From the NCBI RefSeq assembly GCF_026914265.1, contig NC_069136.1, positions 55,283,658-55,347,657 of the forward strand: a stretch of DNA of 64,000 nucleotides. Direction: 5' to 3'. The translations under genes were made by a program, and so were the position numbers. Below the pieces are notes generated by a model. That model searched no databases and was not told the origin of the DNA. It worked only from the letters and a program-made list of their open reading frames with translations. Source of the DNA: Mya arenaria (Eukaryota; Mollusca; Bivalvia; Myida; Myidae). Positions 20,253 to 32,469 of this stretch are shown here, piece by piece (the stretch's first letter is position 1; the number at the start of each line of letters is the position of its first letter).

Positions 20253-23200
20253 TCACAGAAAAGATGTGCCCGTCCCTCCACTCTTGAACCGTGACCCGAG
20301 CTCCTGTGATCGTTTAATCAGCGATTTCCGCTGGGCCTCATCGAGCTCGTTAACCTTGAGATCCCGTTCTCTGTCGAACATCAATCGCTCCTTCGGTTTC
20401 TCCTTCCCTTTATTCTTCTTTCTCTCCCTTTTCTCTTTTTTCTTCTCTTTTTTCTGAATTGAGCAAAATTGTTGACAAACACATATTTATTGTATATTAG
20501 GCATAGAAAATATTTAAAAAAAAATCCAATTTTACAGCTAAGTCGGTATATTATTTTTAATATTATTTTCAATCTAAAAACCATAGCAATCTGGTTTTGG
20601 TACATTAAAACGTGCTTCCCATACAAAATACTACCAAAAATGTATCCCTAAATGAGAAAAAATTAAGGAGTGTTCCAAGGTTAACATTTTTGAATGCTAA
20701 CAATTAGTATTTGCATTATACACATTTTAAAGTAAACAGAGTATTACAATCTATGTGCCATAATGTGGAATGATGTTAAAACATTGATCTCTTATAACTA
20801 ATAAAGCTATAGTTTTTTAATAAACTGTAAAAAGACATGTTTTAAGTAACAGAATTGCAAACTAAAACGAAAAACATGGTGGTTTTATTCTATTTTGTAG
20901 AAAAATCATTAACATGATGCAATTTCATACCTTCTTTTTCTCGATTTTTTTCTGGTGCATTTCTAACAAGGACTTTGCTCTAAACTTTTTCTGAAATATA
21001 TGAAGTTCGTAAAAAATACATACATATCAACTTTATTGCTTAGAAATTAAACCAGATATAAAATAATTCTGTAAATTAAGAATACCAGCCCAGATATATA
21101 CAGTGAAGTTAATTTGAAACACCTCTATGCAATCTTTGGTGATGCCTCAAAATAACCTTCACTGTATATATCTGGGCTGGGATAATAATTCATCAGACAG
21201 TTCAAATCAAGTTCAAATTATAAATTGATAAAGTCACCATACACCTGAAATTTTCAAATAAAAAGATCATATCCTATAACCTCTCATAAAGAAAAACAGA
21301 AGTTATTTCTATATTCACATCAGGGTGGTGAGGCATTATGTTATTCGACTGATGAAAGTTCATATAATGAACATTACTTTTTTAGTAAATAGCTTTGACA
21401 GTCCATTTCAATAAAGATCTTATCAAGTTCATCTTAGTTGTCAATCGAAATGGTCTTACTGTAATATTTTCGTTATTTTGCTACATAAATATGAGAATTA
21501 AACTCAACCTATAGATAATAAAAAAATAGCACAAAACTGAGTAAACCAACTGGTTTCCATATTTGCCTTTTATACAGATTGGAGATCATTGGAGTTACTA
21601 CTAAGACCGTTTAATGAAACAGCTACCAGATCCCATTGAACATAATCCTAGGAGCAGTATTCAATATTATTCTTATCCTTAGATATGCCTCAGTGATTCC
21701 ATTCAGTCTATTAGCCAGTTATTTTTACAGTCCAATCAAAACACTCAGGTTCTACCCTTAAACTTAAGGTAGATCTCATACAGGATAATTGTTTGTTTCA
21801 GTGTAAGATCGTAATATATTTCACCTAGTGAGCACCAAAAGATAATATTCACTTTTGGTGTTCACAGGGTGAAATATTATGCTTCCTTACACAGAAACAA
21901 ACAATTTTTCAGTTCATTATATGCCTAAAGTTAAAACTGCAATTAAAAGTAATTTAATTACACTTTTTTTAGAAAAACGCACCAATTTGTATGGGCACGT
22001 AACGTCATTTCAGAAATGACATCATTGAAATTTTGTCCCAGCCCTGTGTGCGCTGATGTTTGATTTGGAATTGAAAGCGGCCCCTGCAGTACTAGGAGTA
22101 TTTAGTGACAATAACCTCAACTAATTTTTCAGGTACCGGGTAACCAGACACCACTCACATTGTACTTGTCAATCTCCTTGGCAGCCTTCTTGTCAGCTTC
22201 ACTCACAAACACTTCCTTCTTCTTCTTCTTGTCCTGTAATCCAATTGTAAGAATGGTAATATAAGGCCACACTTAATAAATTGTTTGTTCAGCCTTCATA
22301 CATACTATATATATTTCTGGAGACATTTGTCATATGTGTGTTCAGGATTTTTATAAAGCTTCATTCGCTATATACCACTTACAATGTAGAAGTAAAATGT
22401 CCTTATGAACTTTGCATGCAAATTGTTAAAATTGTTAAAAATGTTATAAACCTTTTTCTTGTCCTTGTCCCCTGGGTTGTCGGTCCAGCTGCAGTCCTGC
22501 TCTGGAGCCTCACCCTTGCGAAACTGCCTGGCTCCGAGCCCAAATTTGGTGCCCATGTCTGATGGCAGCTCAGTCATCCAAGTTTCACGCTTTGGGACGG
22601 CATCTGAGTTCTGTGATGGTGTAAAAATCATTGTTAAATTAACAGAAGATGGTGAAAAATTATAAAGTGCATTGTTTGTGAAGAAGCTTTAAATCCTGTA
22701 GTATAGAAAAAAACTTTAATCAAAATTAAAACATTTAAGAATGTCAAATCATATGATTTATACATAGTGTGCACTTATAATATATATATTTACAAGAGCC
22801 ATCGTAAGACAGCGCGCTCGACTACGCCGCTTTGACTTAGAATACAATAACGATGTAATATTACAAAGTTTGGTCTCTTTATGTCAAACCCAACTAAAAT
22901 TATTTGATACATAAGGTGACTTTGATGCAGCCCTCCCAGCCAACCCGAACAATGACGCAAGTCAATCAAATAACTTGATTTCCCATTATGAAAATGTGGT
23001 TAAGAATATACAAATATGTCTTTCAAAAGAAATCAAAAAAAATCAAGGGCCATAATTCGTATTTAGGGTTAAAATGAAGTTATGTTTCTTGTTGTAAGCT
23101 GGTTGTAAATAATAATTTTTGAATTTTATTAAGTGCATTGAATGAATGGTATTGAAGTTTTTTTATTAAAATCCCAACTTGCCCTTAACTTTTACTTGCC

Positions 23201-26200
23201 TAAAACTTTAACCTAAGTCAATCAGGGGACCATAACTTGTATTAAGGATATGGAGTTATGTAACCTCATTGGGTGATGGTCCTGAACAATTGTGTGAAGT
23301 ATTAAGTCAATTGAATGAAGGGTATAGAAGTTATTAATAAATATCCCAACCTGCCCTAAAACTTTAACCTAAGTTCCATAGTCAATCAGGGGCCATAATT
23401 TGTATAAAAGATAATATGGAGTTATCTAACCTCATTATGTGATGGCTCTGAACAACTGTGTGAAGTATTAAGTCAATTGAATGAATGGTATTGGAGTTTT
23501 AAGTGAAAATCCCAACTTGCCCTAAAACTTTAACCTGCCCTAAAACTTTAACCTAAGTCAATCAGGGGCCATAACTTGTATAAAGGATATTATGGAGTTA
23601 TGTTACCTCATTGTGTGATGGTCCTGAACAACTGTGTGAAGTATTAAGTCAATTGAACAAAGGGTATAGAAGTTATTAATAAATATCCCAACCTGCCCTA
23701 AAACTTTAACCTACGTTCCATAGTCAATCAGGGGCCATAATCTGTGTAAAAAATAATATGGAGTTATCTAACCTCATCATGTGATGACCCTGAACAACTG
23801 TGTGAAGTATTAAGTCAATTGAATGAAGGATATTGGAGTTTTAAGTGAAAATCCCAACTTGCCCTAAAACTTTAACCTGCCCTAAAACATAACCTAAGTC
23901 AATCAGGGGCCATAACTTGTATTAAGGATAATATGGAGTTATGTAACCTCATTGTGTGATGGTCCTGATCAACTGTGTGAAGTATTAAGTCAATTGAACA
24001 AAGGGTATAGAAGTTATTAATAAATATCCCAACCTGCCCTAAAACTTTAACCTAAGTTCCATAGTCAATCAGGGGCCATAATCTGTGTAAAGAATAATAT
24101 GGAGTTATCTAACCTCATCATGTGATGGCCCTGAACAACTGTGTGAAGTATTAAGTAAATTGAATGAAGGGTATTGGACTTATAAGTGAAAATCCCAACT
24201 TGCCCTAAAACTTTAACCGGACGCCGACGCCCGGGCGAGTAGTATAGCCCACCTATTCTTCTAATAGTCGAGCTAATAAAGGAAATTGATTAACTGCTTC
24301 ACTCATTCTTTGTAATAGTGAATAGGTTTTCAACTTTTATTTAAATATTTTGTGTACCTATTTACTATGTAAATCATTGTACAACCAATTATACACCAAT
24401 ATCTGAATTTCGAGGAACCTACAATACATGAGCCCAGGGCCCTGTTTCAATAAAGGTCGTAAGGCTTAAGATCGTAGGTTTCCATGCGTAACTCCATATT
24501 TGCTTAACTGCGTTTGAATAAAAATATTGTGAGGACTCGGCACTCTGAAGCAGTGAAAGGTTTACAACTAAGATATCTTATTGAAACAAGCAAGCCCCCA
24601 GATACACACATACCTTATCATTAATCTTATCTCTCATCCTATCAGACCGGGCCTCAAATTCAGCTGCAGCAGAGAGGTCCCCTTCCCTGGCCTGTAACCC
24701 CAAACTGGGGCCAATGTCCCCTTCACTGTCACTATCCCCACCCAAATCAGCTCCGGTCAACCCTGGGGGCAAGGCAGGGCCAATATTAGCTCTCCTGCCT
24801 GTATCACTCCTCTCAATATCTTCCATAGCTTCACTTGGTGTGAAACCGGTTGGCATTACTGGCCCTATTGATGGTCCTTTTTGTCTTTTTTCAATGTTAG
24901 GATTGGATGTTTGTACATCATTTTTATGAACTTTCTTTTTCTTCTTTTTAGAGTGATAGTCTGAGTCATTACTACCTGAGCTGTCAGAGTCAGAACTAGA
25001 ACTGGAGCTACTACTACTACTGCTGCTGTATTTACTTTTTTTTCTCTTCTTCTTAGAACTATGTTTTGTGTCACTGTCACTACTCGATGAAGATGATCTT
25101 GCTTTTCGTTTTTTTCTCTTCTTTTTCATTTTCGATTTTGAATCACTGTCTGTTGAACTCGAGTCTGATTCAGAGTCTGATGTTAGCTTAGAACTTGATT
25201 TAGCACCTAATGGAATGTCCGGACCAATTTTTCCTCTACTATAGCTATCTTTAGTTTTGCTTTGTGCATCTTTGGCCAAAAGAGCTGAAAGACAAAAACA
25301 AGAACAGGTTAAAACTGTTTTAAAGACAATTGCATGATAAATGTTATCTGAGTGTATGTTTATTATTGGTCGCAGATGTATGTAATGCACATGAACTACC
25401 GTATTTGTTTTACACATTTATCCTTAAGGTGGAACGTGACCCTGATCAAATCTGCGATTAAAGTCTGACAATTGGTATACAAATAATACAGTATCTGCCG
25501 AATTAAAGATTGTTTTTTAACATTTTCAATATATTCAAAACAGTTTTGAAACTATGAGTCTTCAAAATATACCACTGACGTCAATATTGAGACTTCTGTC
25601 ATTTTTTGCGTTCCAGCTTTGTTTACTGCATTGAACTTTGTGACAACGTTCAACATTGTATTAAAACATTTAACATGATGTTAATCGAAGTATTGTTAAT
25701 GTTAATTAAATAGTCAGATTAGAACCTTAAGACCTGTCTATGTCTTTGCAGATGGCTGCAAATAGTGTGTCTTTTAACTTGGTCATGATGTCTCTTGATG
25801 ACACAAACACAATACAGCAGTCAACTTATATCCGTGTCAATAATGGAATAAATGCAGATCAGCTGGAACTTTTAATAAGCTCACATGAGAGCTAAATGTA
25901 TTAAGAACAAAGTGTTATTAAGTACATTTGTGAAGATTATTTCAAAATGGCTTGATACAGGTACATGTATGTTTGGTGGAATTGCAAAGAATTGAACTCT
26001 TTAAATGAGTAAAAAACTTTTTAAACTTTTGGAATAAAATCCTTCAAATCGACTTTTGCACTGTGGCTTTTCCATGACTCGCATATACTGTGGCTTGTGT
26101 GCAGATATGTGAGAGCCTAGTCCATATGAACAGCCGGTTCAAAGCCTTTGACGATTTTTGTTTTGGTGACTCTATATCTAATGAATATCGAAATATTAAA

Positions 26201-28812
26201 CAAGTTCCCTTAACGCCCATCATTGTGGCTACAGTACACTCAACGAGTTAGACCCACTTTCCTCGCTCACTCCAAGGGATGAAGTCGCGGATTTCCTCCG
26301 GGGTTGAAACTGTTGTCCTCCCTAAAATCCCCCCCCACCCCCCCCCCCCCCCCCCCGAGTTCCTCCAAGTGGCTGGCTTACGGCCGAGTTTAGTATGAAC
26401 GATAGTGTTGAGAATCGTCCGATTTTATGCTCCCGCGGCAGAACTCTGAGTCTTATCAGATAAGCAAGAAATCATTCTTGTTTAAAAGTTATTTATTTTT
26501 TTGCTTATGCACATTGTTAAGCGTAAAAGATTCATACATAAACCAACGTTTAATTTGTATTTGTGTCCGTAAACGCCAATTGAATATTGTCTTGAATAAT
26601 AAACATTGAATCATTAAAGTATTGCCACTAATTTTATTGCATCATAAAGCAGTCGACTATTTACACGATTCTGAACCATGACCTCTGACGTCAAGCGCGT
26701 GATCAATACAATGTAGAATATACTATTTATTATTGGTGGTTAAAAATAGCTATGACATTTAATTGAATTTTCCACAGAAAACGGGGCAAGAAGGCCTTCA
26801 AACTTTGTGAACTTTGAATGCGTGTTTGACCTCCTGATTTTCCGAAAATGTGTAACCTAGCTTTTCGCAGATGAAATGTGTTTATCAATGTATTCAGTCA
26901 TCAGTGGTCGAAATTAGCACAAGCCCGCAAGCCCTGCACTGATAAAATGACACCCGGGCTTGCTCAAATTCTGAATTTTATACAGCAGGGCTTGTTCAAA
27001 AATATGATTCCATGCAAAAATAGAAGAAATTCGGGCTTGTTCATCCAAAAGTCTAATTTCAATGACCGAGTCATTAGCAAAAACTTTATAAGATGCATGT
27101 GCAACTAGTGAAATAGGACGGCATTCTTGTGGTAAGCTAACTTCATGCAAAACGGGCAGAGGAAAAAGAATTAATAGCAAATTACTGGAGCCGTCGTAAT
27201 CGGTTGAAATTTTTAATAAAAATAAAATATCTTTAGCGTAAACTCTTATCAAGTGTCTGCAGAGTTTCGCGGAGTTAACCCCATCCGATGAACGCCGAGT
27301 TCGTTTTTCTTCGATCGACTGATCACCCTCCGAGGGCCTTAAATTCAAACTCTGAGGAACGCGGAAAGTTGATAAAATCATTGTGTTGCCCGCGATAGCG
27401 AAAATCCACGGAGGGAAACGGAGAGTGGGTCTAACTCGTTGAGTGTACTGTATGTGAGAGCAAGACAGTGTCAAGGCACTTCAATTTTTTCTGTCATAAA
27501 TTTGCACTAGTCCAACTAATTGTACATTGACGGATTTTTTTTACAATTTTTGATATGGCAAATCCTTCACGAACAAATTGTTTTGTACCAAAAGTGGGTA
27601 GTTATTCCGACCGGGATTCCGGGTTAAAGCATATTGCTTCAATAAAATATCACAAAAACAAGAAATTTTACCAGATAATGTTATTTTAGATTAGTTACGT
27701 ACACTAAAAATAAATATCAAACGAATAATTATGAGTTTGATGTGTTTTTTTTCATTTCATACTGTCAAAATTTAACGATATATATACATGAAAGGCACCT
27801 GCAAGGCTGCGGTTCACAGTTTTACAACAATAGGAACACCTCGGATATGGCTCGAAGTTCGTCGGAGATGGTCGATGTTGCGTTGTTGGTTTAGTTCTTA
27901 CAACAACATGCGGAATGGGTTAGATTCATAAGATCTCAAATGGAGTTACATGTTTATTCATTCATACCCAAGCATCAAGTGAAATACAATACTACAGGCA
28001 TAGCTATATATGAAACATAGTATTCAGTATGAATAACTACAATAGAGAAATATGCTGTAGTATATAAAGAATTGTGTCCCTTAGATACATTAAGATTAAG
28101 AATGCAACAGTCGAGTTGTTACGATTGGCATTTATATAATTGTTGTCTGTGTCAGTCAAGTTCCGTTTTGTTGGAAAGGTAAATCCTGTGTTTTAATGCA
28201 TTTAAAGCTTGTTTTGTGCAAAATATATTTGCACTTATATAAGAAAATATGAATATAAGGGATAATAAGCCTTTATTATTATTTTTTCAAACATAAAATA
28301 CTTCTCTAAATGCAATTTCATTATTTTTCAAAAAACCCTGGTTTTGCACGTAACCGTTTAGTCTAGTAACCGTTTAGACGTTAGGGATTTGAAGAATCCC
28401 GTATAACACGACTATTATTTTAGACTATCATTTGCACATGCGACAGTTACATTGACAGGACCCACACTTTAACCATGCCCCATCTCTTTTTTTTTTTCGG
28501 TAGTGTGGCCAAAGGGTCCTGTCAATGTAACTGCTGTCTGTGGCCATAGGCTGTACTCATTGACATCAGTTAACATTAATAAATCAAATTAAAATCTAAA
28601 TTTAAGATTGAATTTCAATGATAGGATTGCCTCTTAACTAGACTATAGTAAAGAAGAACCTGTACTGACTGTAGACAGTGTCTGTGGTATCAAAGTTTAC
28701 CTTAATTCCAAAATGATATTTAAAGACACAGTTAAAGAGCCATTGACTTGGATTGAGCTACATGCATACCTGGAGGCAATGCAGGGCCATAGGAGTCGTC
28801 TGATTCTGACAT
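20253..28812 (-). CDS. GPALPP1: GPALPP motifs-containing protein 1
   Basis: Six exons join in exact phase to 402 codons plus stop: 28812-28770, 25284-24614, 22610-22452, 22233-22159, 20990-20931 and 20453-20253. The first exon is only 43 nt (MSESDDSYGPALPP). The second holds GP motifs (IGPDIP, IGPVMP, IGPALPPG, IGPSLG) around a Ser/Lys-rich, SR-like low-complexity block with poly-Ser and poly-Lys. The third carries the conserved RETWMTELPSDMG and FGLGARQF, followed by Lys-rich linkers. The C-terminus has the family signature FDRERDLKVNELDEAQRKSL, ending in SFL. These blocks match the vertebrate GPALPP1 (KIAA1704) layout, including ESWMTELP and FDRDKDLKVNRFDEAQKKAL. Its molecular function is poorly known; the composition suggests a nuclear protein. 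All introns are GT-AG, and the first is about 3.5 kb and packed with mobile elements. Confidence 0.93.
21085..21180. repeat. Hairpin (palindromic) element
   Basis: The arms are 'ccagcccagatatatacag' and its reverse complement, continuing as tgaag(g)tta. The loop is about 40 bp. It is intronic in GPALPP1 and probably a short palindromic MITE. Confidence 0.75.
21789..21904. repeat. Hairpin element, intact copy
   Basis: The arms run from 'ttgtttgtttcagtgtaag' through 'gagcaccaaaag' and back to 'cacagaaacaaacaa', with a loop of about 10 bases. The same family, split by another element, is at 14521-14963. A GC-richer flank to 22085 is shared with 14340-14520. Confidence 0.8.
22794..24270. repeat. 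Tandem array with two-unit periodicity (163-166 + 175 bp)
   Basis: The phrase 'tcaggggccataa' recurs at about 23224, 23387, 23562, 23728, 23903 and 24069, with a weaker copy at 23042. Spacings alternate between about 163-166 and 175 bp, so the true unit is a dimer of about 341 bp. Unique borders are 'acaagagccatcgtaagaca' on the left and 'ggacgccgacgcccgggcga' on the right. It fills most of the second GPALPP1 intron and is non-coding. Confidence 0.85.
25285..26231. other. GPALPP1 intron 1, proximal part
   Basis: AT-rich sequence with no recognised feature. Confidence 0.4.
26914..27080. repeat. ACAAGCCCG repeat, copy 1
   Basis: A roughly 150-bp interspersed repeat carries 'acaagcccgcaagccctgca' and 'cagggcttgttcaaaaat', and its outer parts are mutually inverted. 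Related copies lie at 38596-38735 and 63785-63930. It is non-coding and nested in the TA-target element. Confidence 0.65.
27075..27185 (-). pseudogene. Possible LINE reverse-transcriptase fragment
   Basis: A minus-strand frame contains LPQECRPISLVAHASYKVF, which resembles the RT block of non-LTR retrotransposons (QxCxNYRxISLxxHxSK). Only this short block is recognisable. The catalytic YADD region is not present. Chance similarity cannot be excluded. Confidence 0.35.
27508..28427. mobile_element. TAGTC-ended inverted-repeat element, 920-bp copy
   Basis: The left end is TAGTCCAACTAATTGTACAT. The right end read inward is TAGTCTAAAATAATAGTCGT. Imperfect 10-bp flanks 'aaatttgcac' and 'tcatttgcac' fit a target duplication. 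The interior shares several blocks with the 570-bp copy at 53863-54432, such as 'gcacctgcaaggctg' and 'gtctgtgtcagtcaa'. No transposase is seen. Target-site length suggests the Mutator-like group. Confidence 0.75.
28440..28540. repeat. Hairpin element with GTTACATTGACAGGACCC arms
   Basis: The arms 'gttacattgacaggaccc' (28447-28464) and its reverse complement (28514-28531) flank a T-rich loop. It directly abuts the right flank of the preceding TAGTC element. It is intronic. Confidence 0.75.
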
Positions 28813-29132
28813 TATCAAATAAATTGACCAGAATATCAAATATACACAGAATCAAATTTACTGCATCACGAAATTGTATGACAAGTCAACAAATGAGGGG
28901 AGTAATATAAGCCGAGATCCGGGACTGCAGGGACGCGGGACCCAAATTTTGATATTGGATTAATCTTTGCAGTTGCTATGTTTGAGTTGGTACAAGGTTT
29001 TTAAATGGTTGACACCTTAAAAAACATATCAACATGGAAATGGTTTCATTGTATACATATATAAAAATGGACATATGAAAAGTGTACTTTACACTAGCAT
29101 ATTGATCAATGGGGGACAATTGTTTGAGTTTG
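28813..29132. other. GPALPP1 5' side, start of the shared upstream region
   Basis: Upstream sequence of GPALPP1. No TATA box or other convincing promoter element is visible, and no repeat with defined ends. Confidence 0.35.
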
Positions 29133-29450
29133 AGGGCAATGTGTGCAGGCTTTGTAGAGTTATCACTCGGACAACCTTTTATCATTAAAGGTCACTGTGA
29201 CATTGACCTTTGACCCGTTGAGCCATAAAATCAATAGAGGTCATCTACTGGTCAGACCCTACCTCCAAGTCAAGTTTGAGGGCCATGGGTGCACGCATTG
29301 TATAGTTATCACTCGGACAACCTTTTATCATTAAATGTCACTGTGACCTTGACCTTTGACCCGACGAACCCTAAAATCACTGGGTGTCATCTACTGGTCA
29401 GGCCCAACCTCCAAGTCAAGTTTGAGGGCCATGGGTGCAGGCATCTTCGA
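29133..29450. repeat. 146-bp tandem repeat, 2.1 copies
   Basis: Units start at 29133, 29279 and 29425 (truncated). Each contains 'gttatcactcggacaacctt' and 'gaccttgacctttgaccc'. It lies between the head-to-head genes GPALPP1 and PIN4. Confidence 0.9.
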
Positions 29451-30920
29451 AGGGGGGCATAAAAAACTATTTGATGAGGGGATTTAAATCTTGATATAAA
29501 CATTCATCTCATTAACATATTACTTAAGACCATATTCAATTTGACACAAGTTACCCTACTCTTCAAATTTTAACGAAATGTACGAGTTTCTTAATTTCAT
29601 ACCAAGATATTGGTATTTTTCAACGTTGAAACAACGTTGCGATTCCAATGTTGAAACAATATTAAATAATGGTTGAATTTGAAAGTTTAATAGTCGTTGC
29701 GATTTCAACTTTGAAACAACATTGCAATTTCAACATTTTTTTTTAAATCAAATCCTTTTTGTACCCTCTCGAAGAGTATTTTAACATAGTCAGTATTATG
29801 GGTCCCTGGTATTGTACCATAATATAATATATAACATGACAAACAAATGCACTGTGATACGCCGATGGTTTTATTTTTCAAACGAATCAACACATAGAAA
29901 GTTTATTGGGAATTTAACAGTAGAACATACAGACTAGAGAAATCACAGAAATATAACTGTATACTTCAAATTTGGTGTACAAACACCAACATAGTACCAT
30001 AAACACATCTAATAAGAACAGTTCAATCAAAATAATAGAGCCATTCACTATTAATTATGCCGTGATATTTCTTTTAAATCAAGGGAGGCAATTTGGTGAC
30101 AACGTGTCACAAAGTAAGGGTTCTTGTACTCTGTATGAGCCATATTGCAATAATGTTATTAAGATTTCAATAATTGGTAAATTAATTCGTATTTTATTGA
30201 TTTACAAAGGTTCATTTATTAAGCAATATTAAATTAAGTTGTCACATGTCACACAATTTAGATTATTATTCCTTGTAGCAAATCTATGTAGCCTGAAGTT
30301 GATATCTTCAATGGCTTAAAGGTTACCAAGAAAAACATGGAAAATTTGGATTAAAAGACAGACTTACATACAGACAGGGTGATTTTAACAGTATAATGTT
30401 AAGTAAATATAAATGTGGCTTGATGTTGATATCTTCAAAGGTTTAAACAGTTATTAAGAAAATAAATGTGCCATCTTCAAAAGCTGCCACAAAAGGGCCA
30501 TATATCTGATATTTAAGTTGTATAACTTGTCATAGAAGAGTATAATTGTTAATTTGAGTAATGTTTTACGTTTGAATTTGGTAAGTGAAAATATTTTAAA
30601 CTTACCAGTATGGTGAAAACCGATGAAAATGTGTAAATTCAATGAATTACAAAAGGCCATAAATCTAACAGTATTAAAACTGGGGTAACATAAATATAAA
30701 AGAAAACATAATGGTGATTAGCTGTATGGAGTTTAAAGTCGATATCTTCAATTGTTTTTATTTTATTATGAGAAAAGCGATATTAAAAATAAATCCCGGG
30801 TGCCGGCAAATGTAACTGCCGAACAAATGGACGATTGAAAAAGCAAGCACCTGCTGACTTAGTTCACCAAAAAAGTTACTCAAGCACTAGAAACCTGCCT
30901 CTTACAGACAATCTACCATA
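29451..30920. other. Intergenic, upstream of PIN4
   Basis: AT-rich sequence with no gene. 'caacgttgaaacaacgttgc'-like words repeat near 29620-29735. The PIN4 promoter should lie at its right end, but no clear element is seen. Confidence 0.4.
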
Positions 30921-32469
30921 ATGCCGAAGAATAAGGGCGGTGGAGGTGCGAAAGGAGGAAAGGCGAAAGGTGCCGAGGGGGGAGGGGACTCGGGAAAGAA
31001 GGAGGCAAAGGGTGGAACTGCCGTCAAAGTGAGTGAAGTAACTTTCGGACATAGGATTCGGATATTATTTTAAGGGCAATTTTATCTTTTTTTTTACGAT
31101 TTTCTCGGAATCACAGTTTTATGAGCAGTGGTTAAATACTAAGCAAATACATTAAATTTCTTTGTCTCTATTAAAACTTGTAGAAGGCAATAGTACATAT
31201 ATAAATAACCACCATAATGAGCCACCTTAAAGATCTTTTTTATATAAAAACTGGCACACTCTTTGATGGCACACATGCATTGTAAAATGTTTCAAATATC
31301 CCTTAATGTGCATTATTTCGGTTAGCACACTGATGTCCCGGGGTTTGATTTTATGTCTGGCCACGTGATCACTTGTTTAATTGTGGGTCATCAGGCTTGA
31401 GAAGTTTTCTGGAAGTCTGGTTTCACATTCAGTTAAGACACCTCACTAAATAATTTCTGCCAACAAGAGTGATTAAGTTATGTTGTAATAAATTGTTTCA
31501 GAACCTTAGAATAAATGTTAAAGATTACACTAAAATCTTTCATTATACAATGTATCTTGACTTCATGTATGTCAACATCTTTGACATAAAATGACATAAA
31601 AATCTTACCCGTGTCTTAAAATGCTGCCCATTAATTTTGCCGCTCAGGTGAGGCATATCCTATGTGAGAAACAGTCAAAGGCCCTGGAAGCCATTGAGAA
31701 GTTGAAGAGCGGGATGAAGTTCAACGAGGTAGCATCAACATACAGCGAAGACAAGGCCAGATCTGGGGTATGCCAATATGTTTAACTAATTAATGAAAAA
31801 TGTTTTTAACATCTTTATCTGACTTTTGTGATAATCTGGTGATCAATTTATTGGACTTATGAGTGTCTATAGTTCAATCTGTGATCAATGGCCTGTTGAT
31901 CACTGGAACTGGTCATCACTGATGAATGGTGAATGGCTTTTTTTTTTTTAAATTAAATGTATATAGCTGAGCATAATAATACAAATGTATATTTGTTGCT
32001 AAGAATGGCTCATTAGACTTGTATGTTTCTTGTCCATCAGTGCAATGTGAAACAAGTTAGATGTAACACACCTATTCATCCTGAAAAATTGTTTTTTAAC
32101 GTCAACATTCTGTTTATAGATGTAAACTTGGAACATTGTACCCTTATTATGGTAGCACTGATTATACTACTGCTTAAACTATATTACAAGCAATATCAAA
32201 TAACATGGATTCTTCGTTGACATTCTCTGCACGCTGCATATAATTATAATAGCATGCAAAAGCTTCTCCTGCAGTAGAACAAGATCCTAGTGACTTTCTC
32301 CTCATTCCAGGGCGACCTCGGCTGGATGACGCGAGGCAGCATGGTCGGGCCATTCCAGGAAGCGGCCTTTGCCCTCCCAAACAGTACAATTAACTCCCCT
32401 GTATATACAGACCCTCCAGTGAAAACAAAGTTTGGTTATCATGTAATAATGGTTGAAGGGAAAAAATGA
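30921..32469 (+). CDS. PIN4: Peptidyl-prolyl isomerase, parvulin PIN4 (Par14)
   Basis: Three exons (30921-31028, 31648-31767, 32311-32469) join in phase 0 to 128 residues plus stop; human Par14 has 131. The first exon encodes the flexible Gly/Lys-rich basic tail ([20 protein letters not shown]) that in this family carries nucleolar/DNA-binding function. The second begins VRHILCEK and holds [12 protein letters not shown] and YSEDKARSG. The third reads [20 protein letters not shown] and ends [12 protein letters not shown]. All are diagnostic of the parvulin rotamase fold. The enzyme catalyses cis-trans isomerisation of peptide bonds before proline and is linked to ribosome biogenesis and chromatin in vertebrates. 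All introns are GT-AG and the length is normal. Nothing looks broken. Confidence 0.96.

Larger units (their letters stand above)
26232..27450. mobile_element. Tc1/mariner-like element with TA target duplication
   Basis: The ends are inverted repeats of about 28 bp beginning CAGTACACTCAACGAGTTAG, with TA immediately outside each. CAGT termini and a TA target fit the Tc1/mariner group. The interior is 1.2 kb with a poly-C tract (26323-26356). It shows no transposase and contains unrelated repeat material (26914-27080 and an RT-like frame). The element is non-autonomous. Confidence 0.75.

Noticed and set aside
23000-24250. CRISPR-like regular spacing
   Set aside because: The units are long, diverged and adjacent without unique spacers. 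It is an intronic dimeric tandem repeat in an animal genome.
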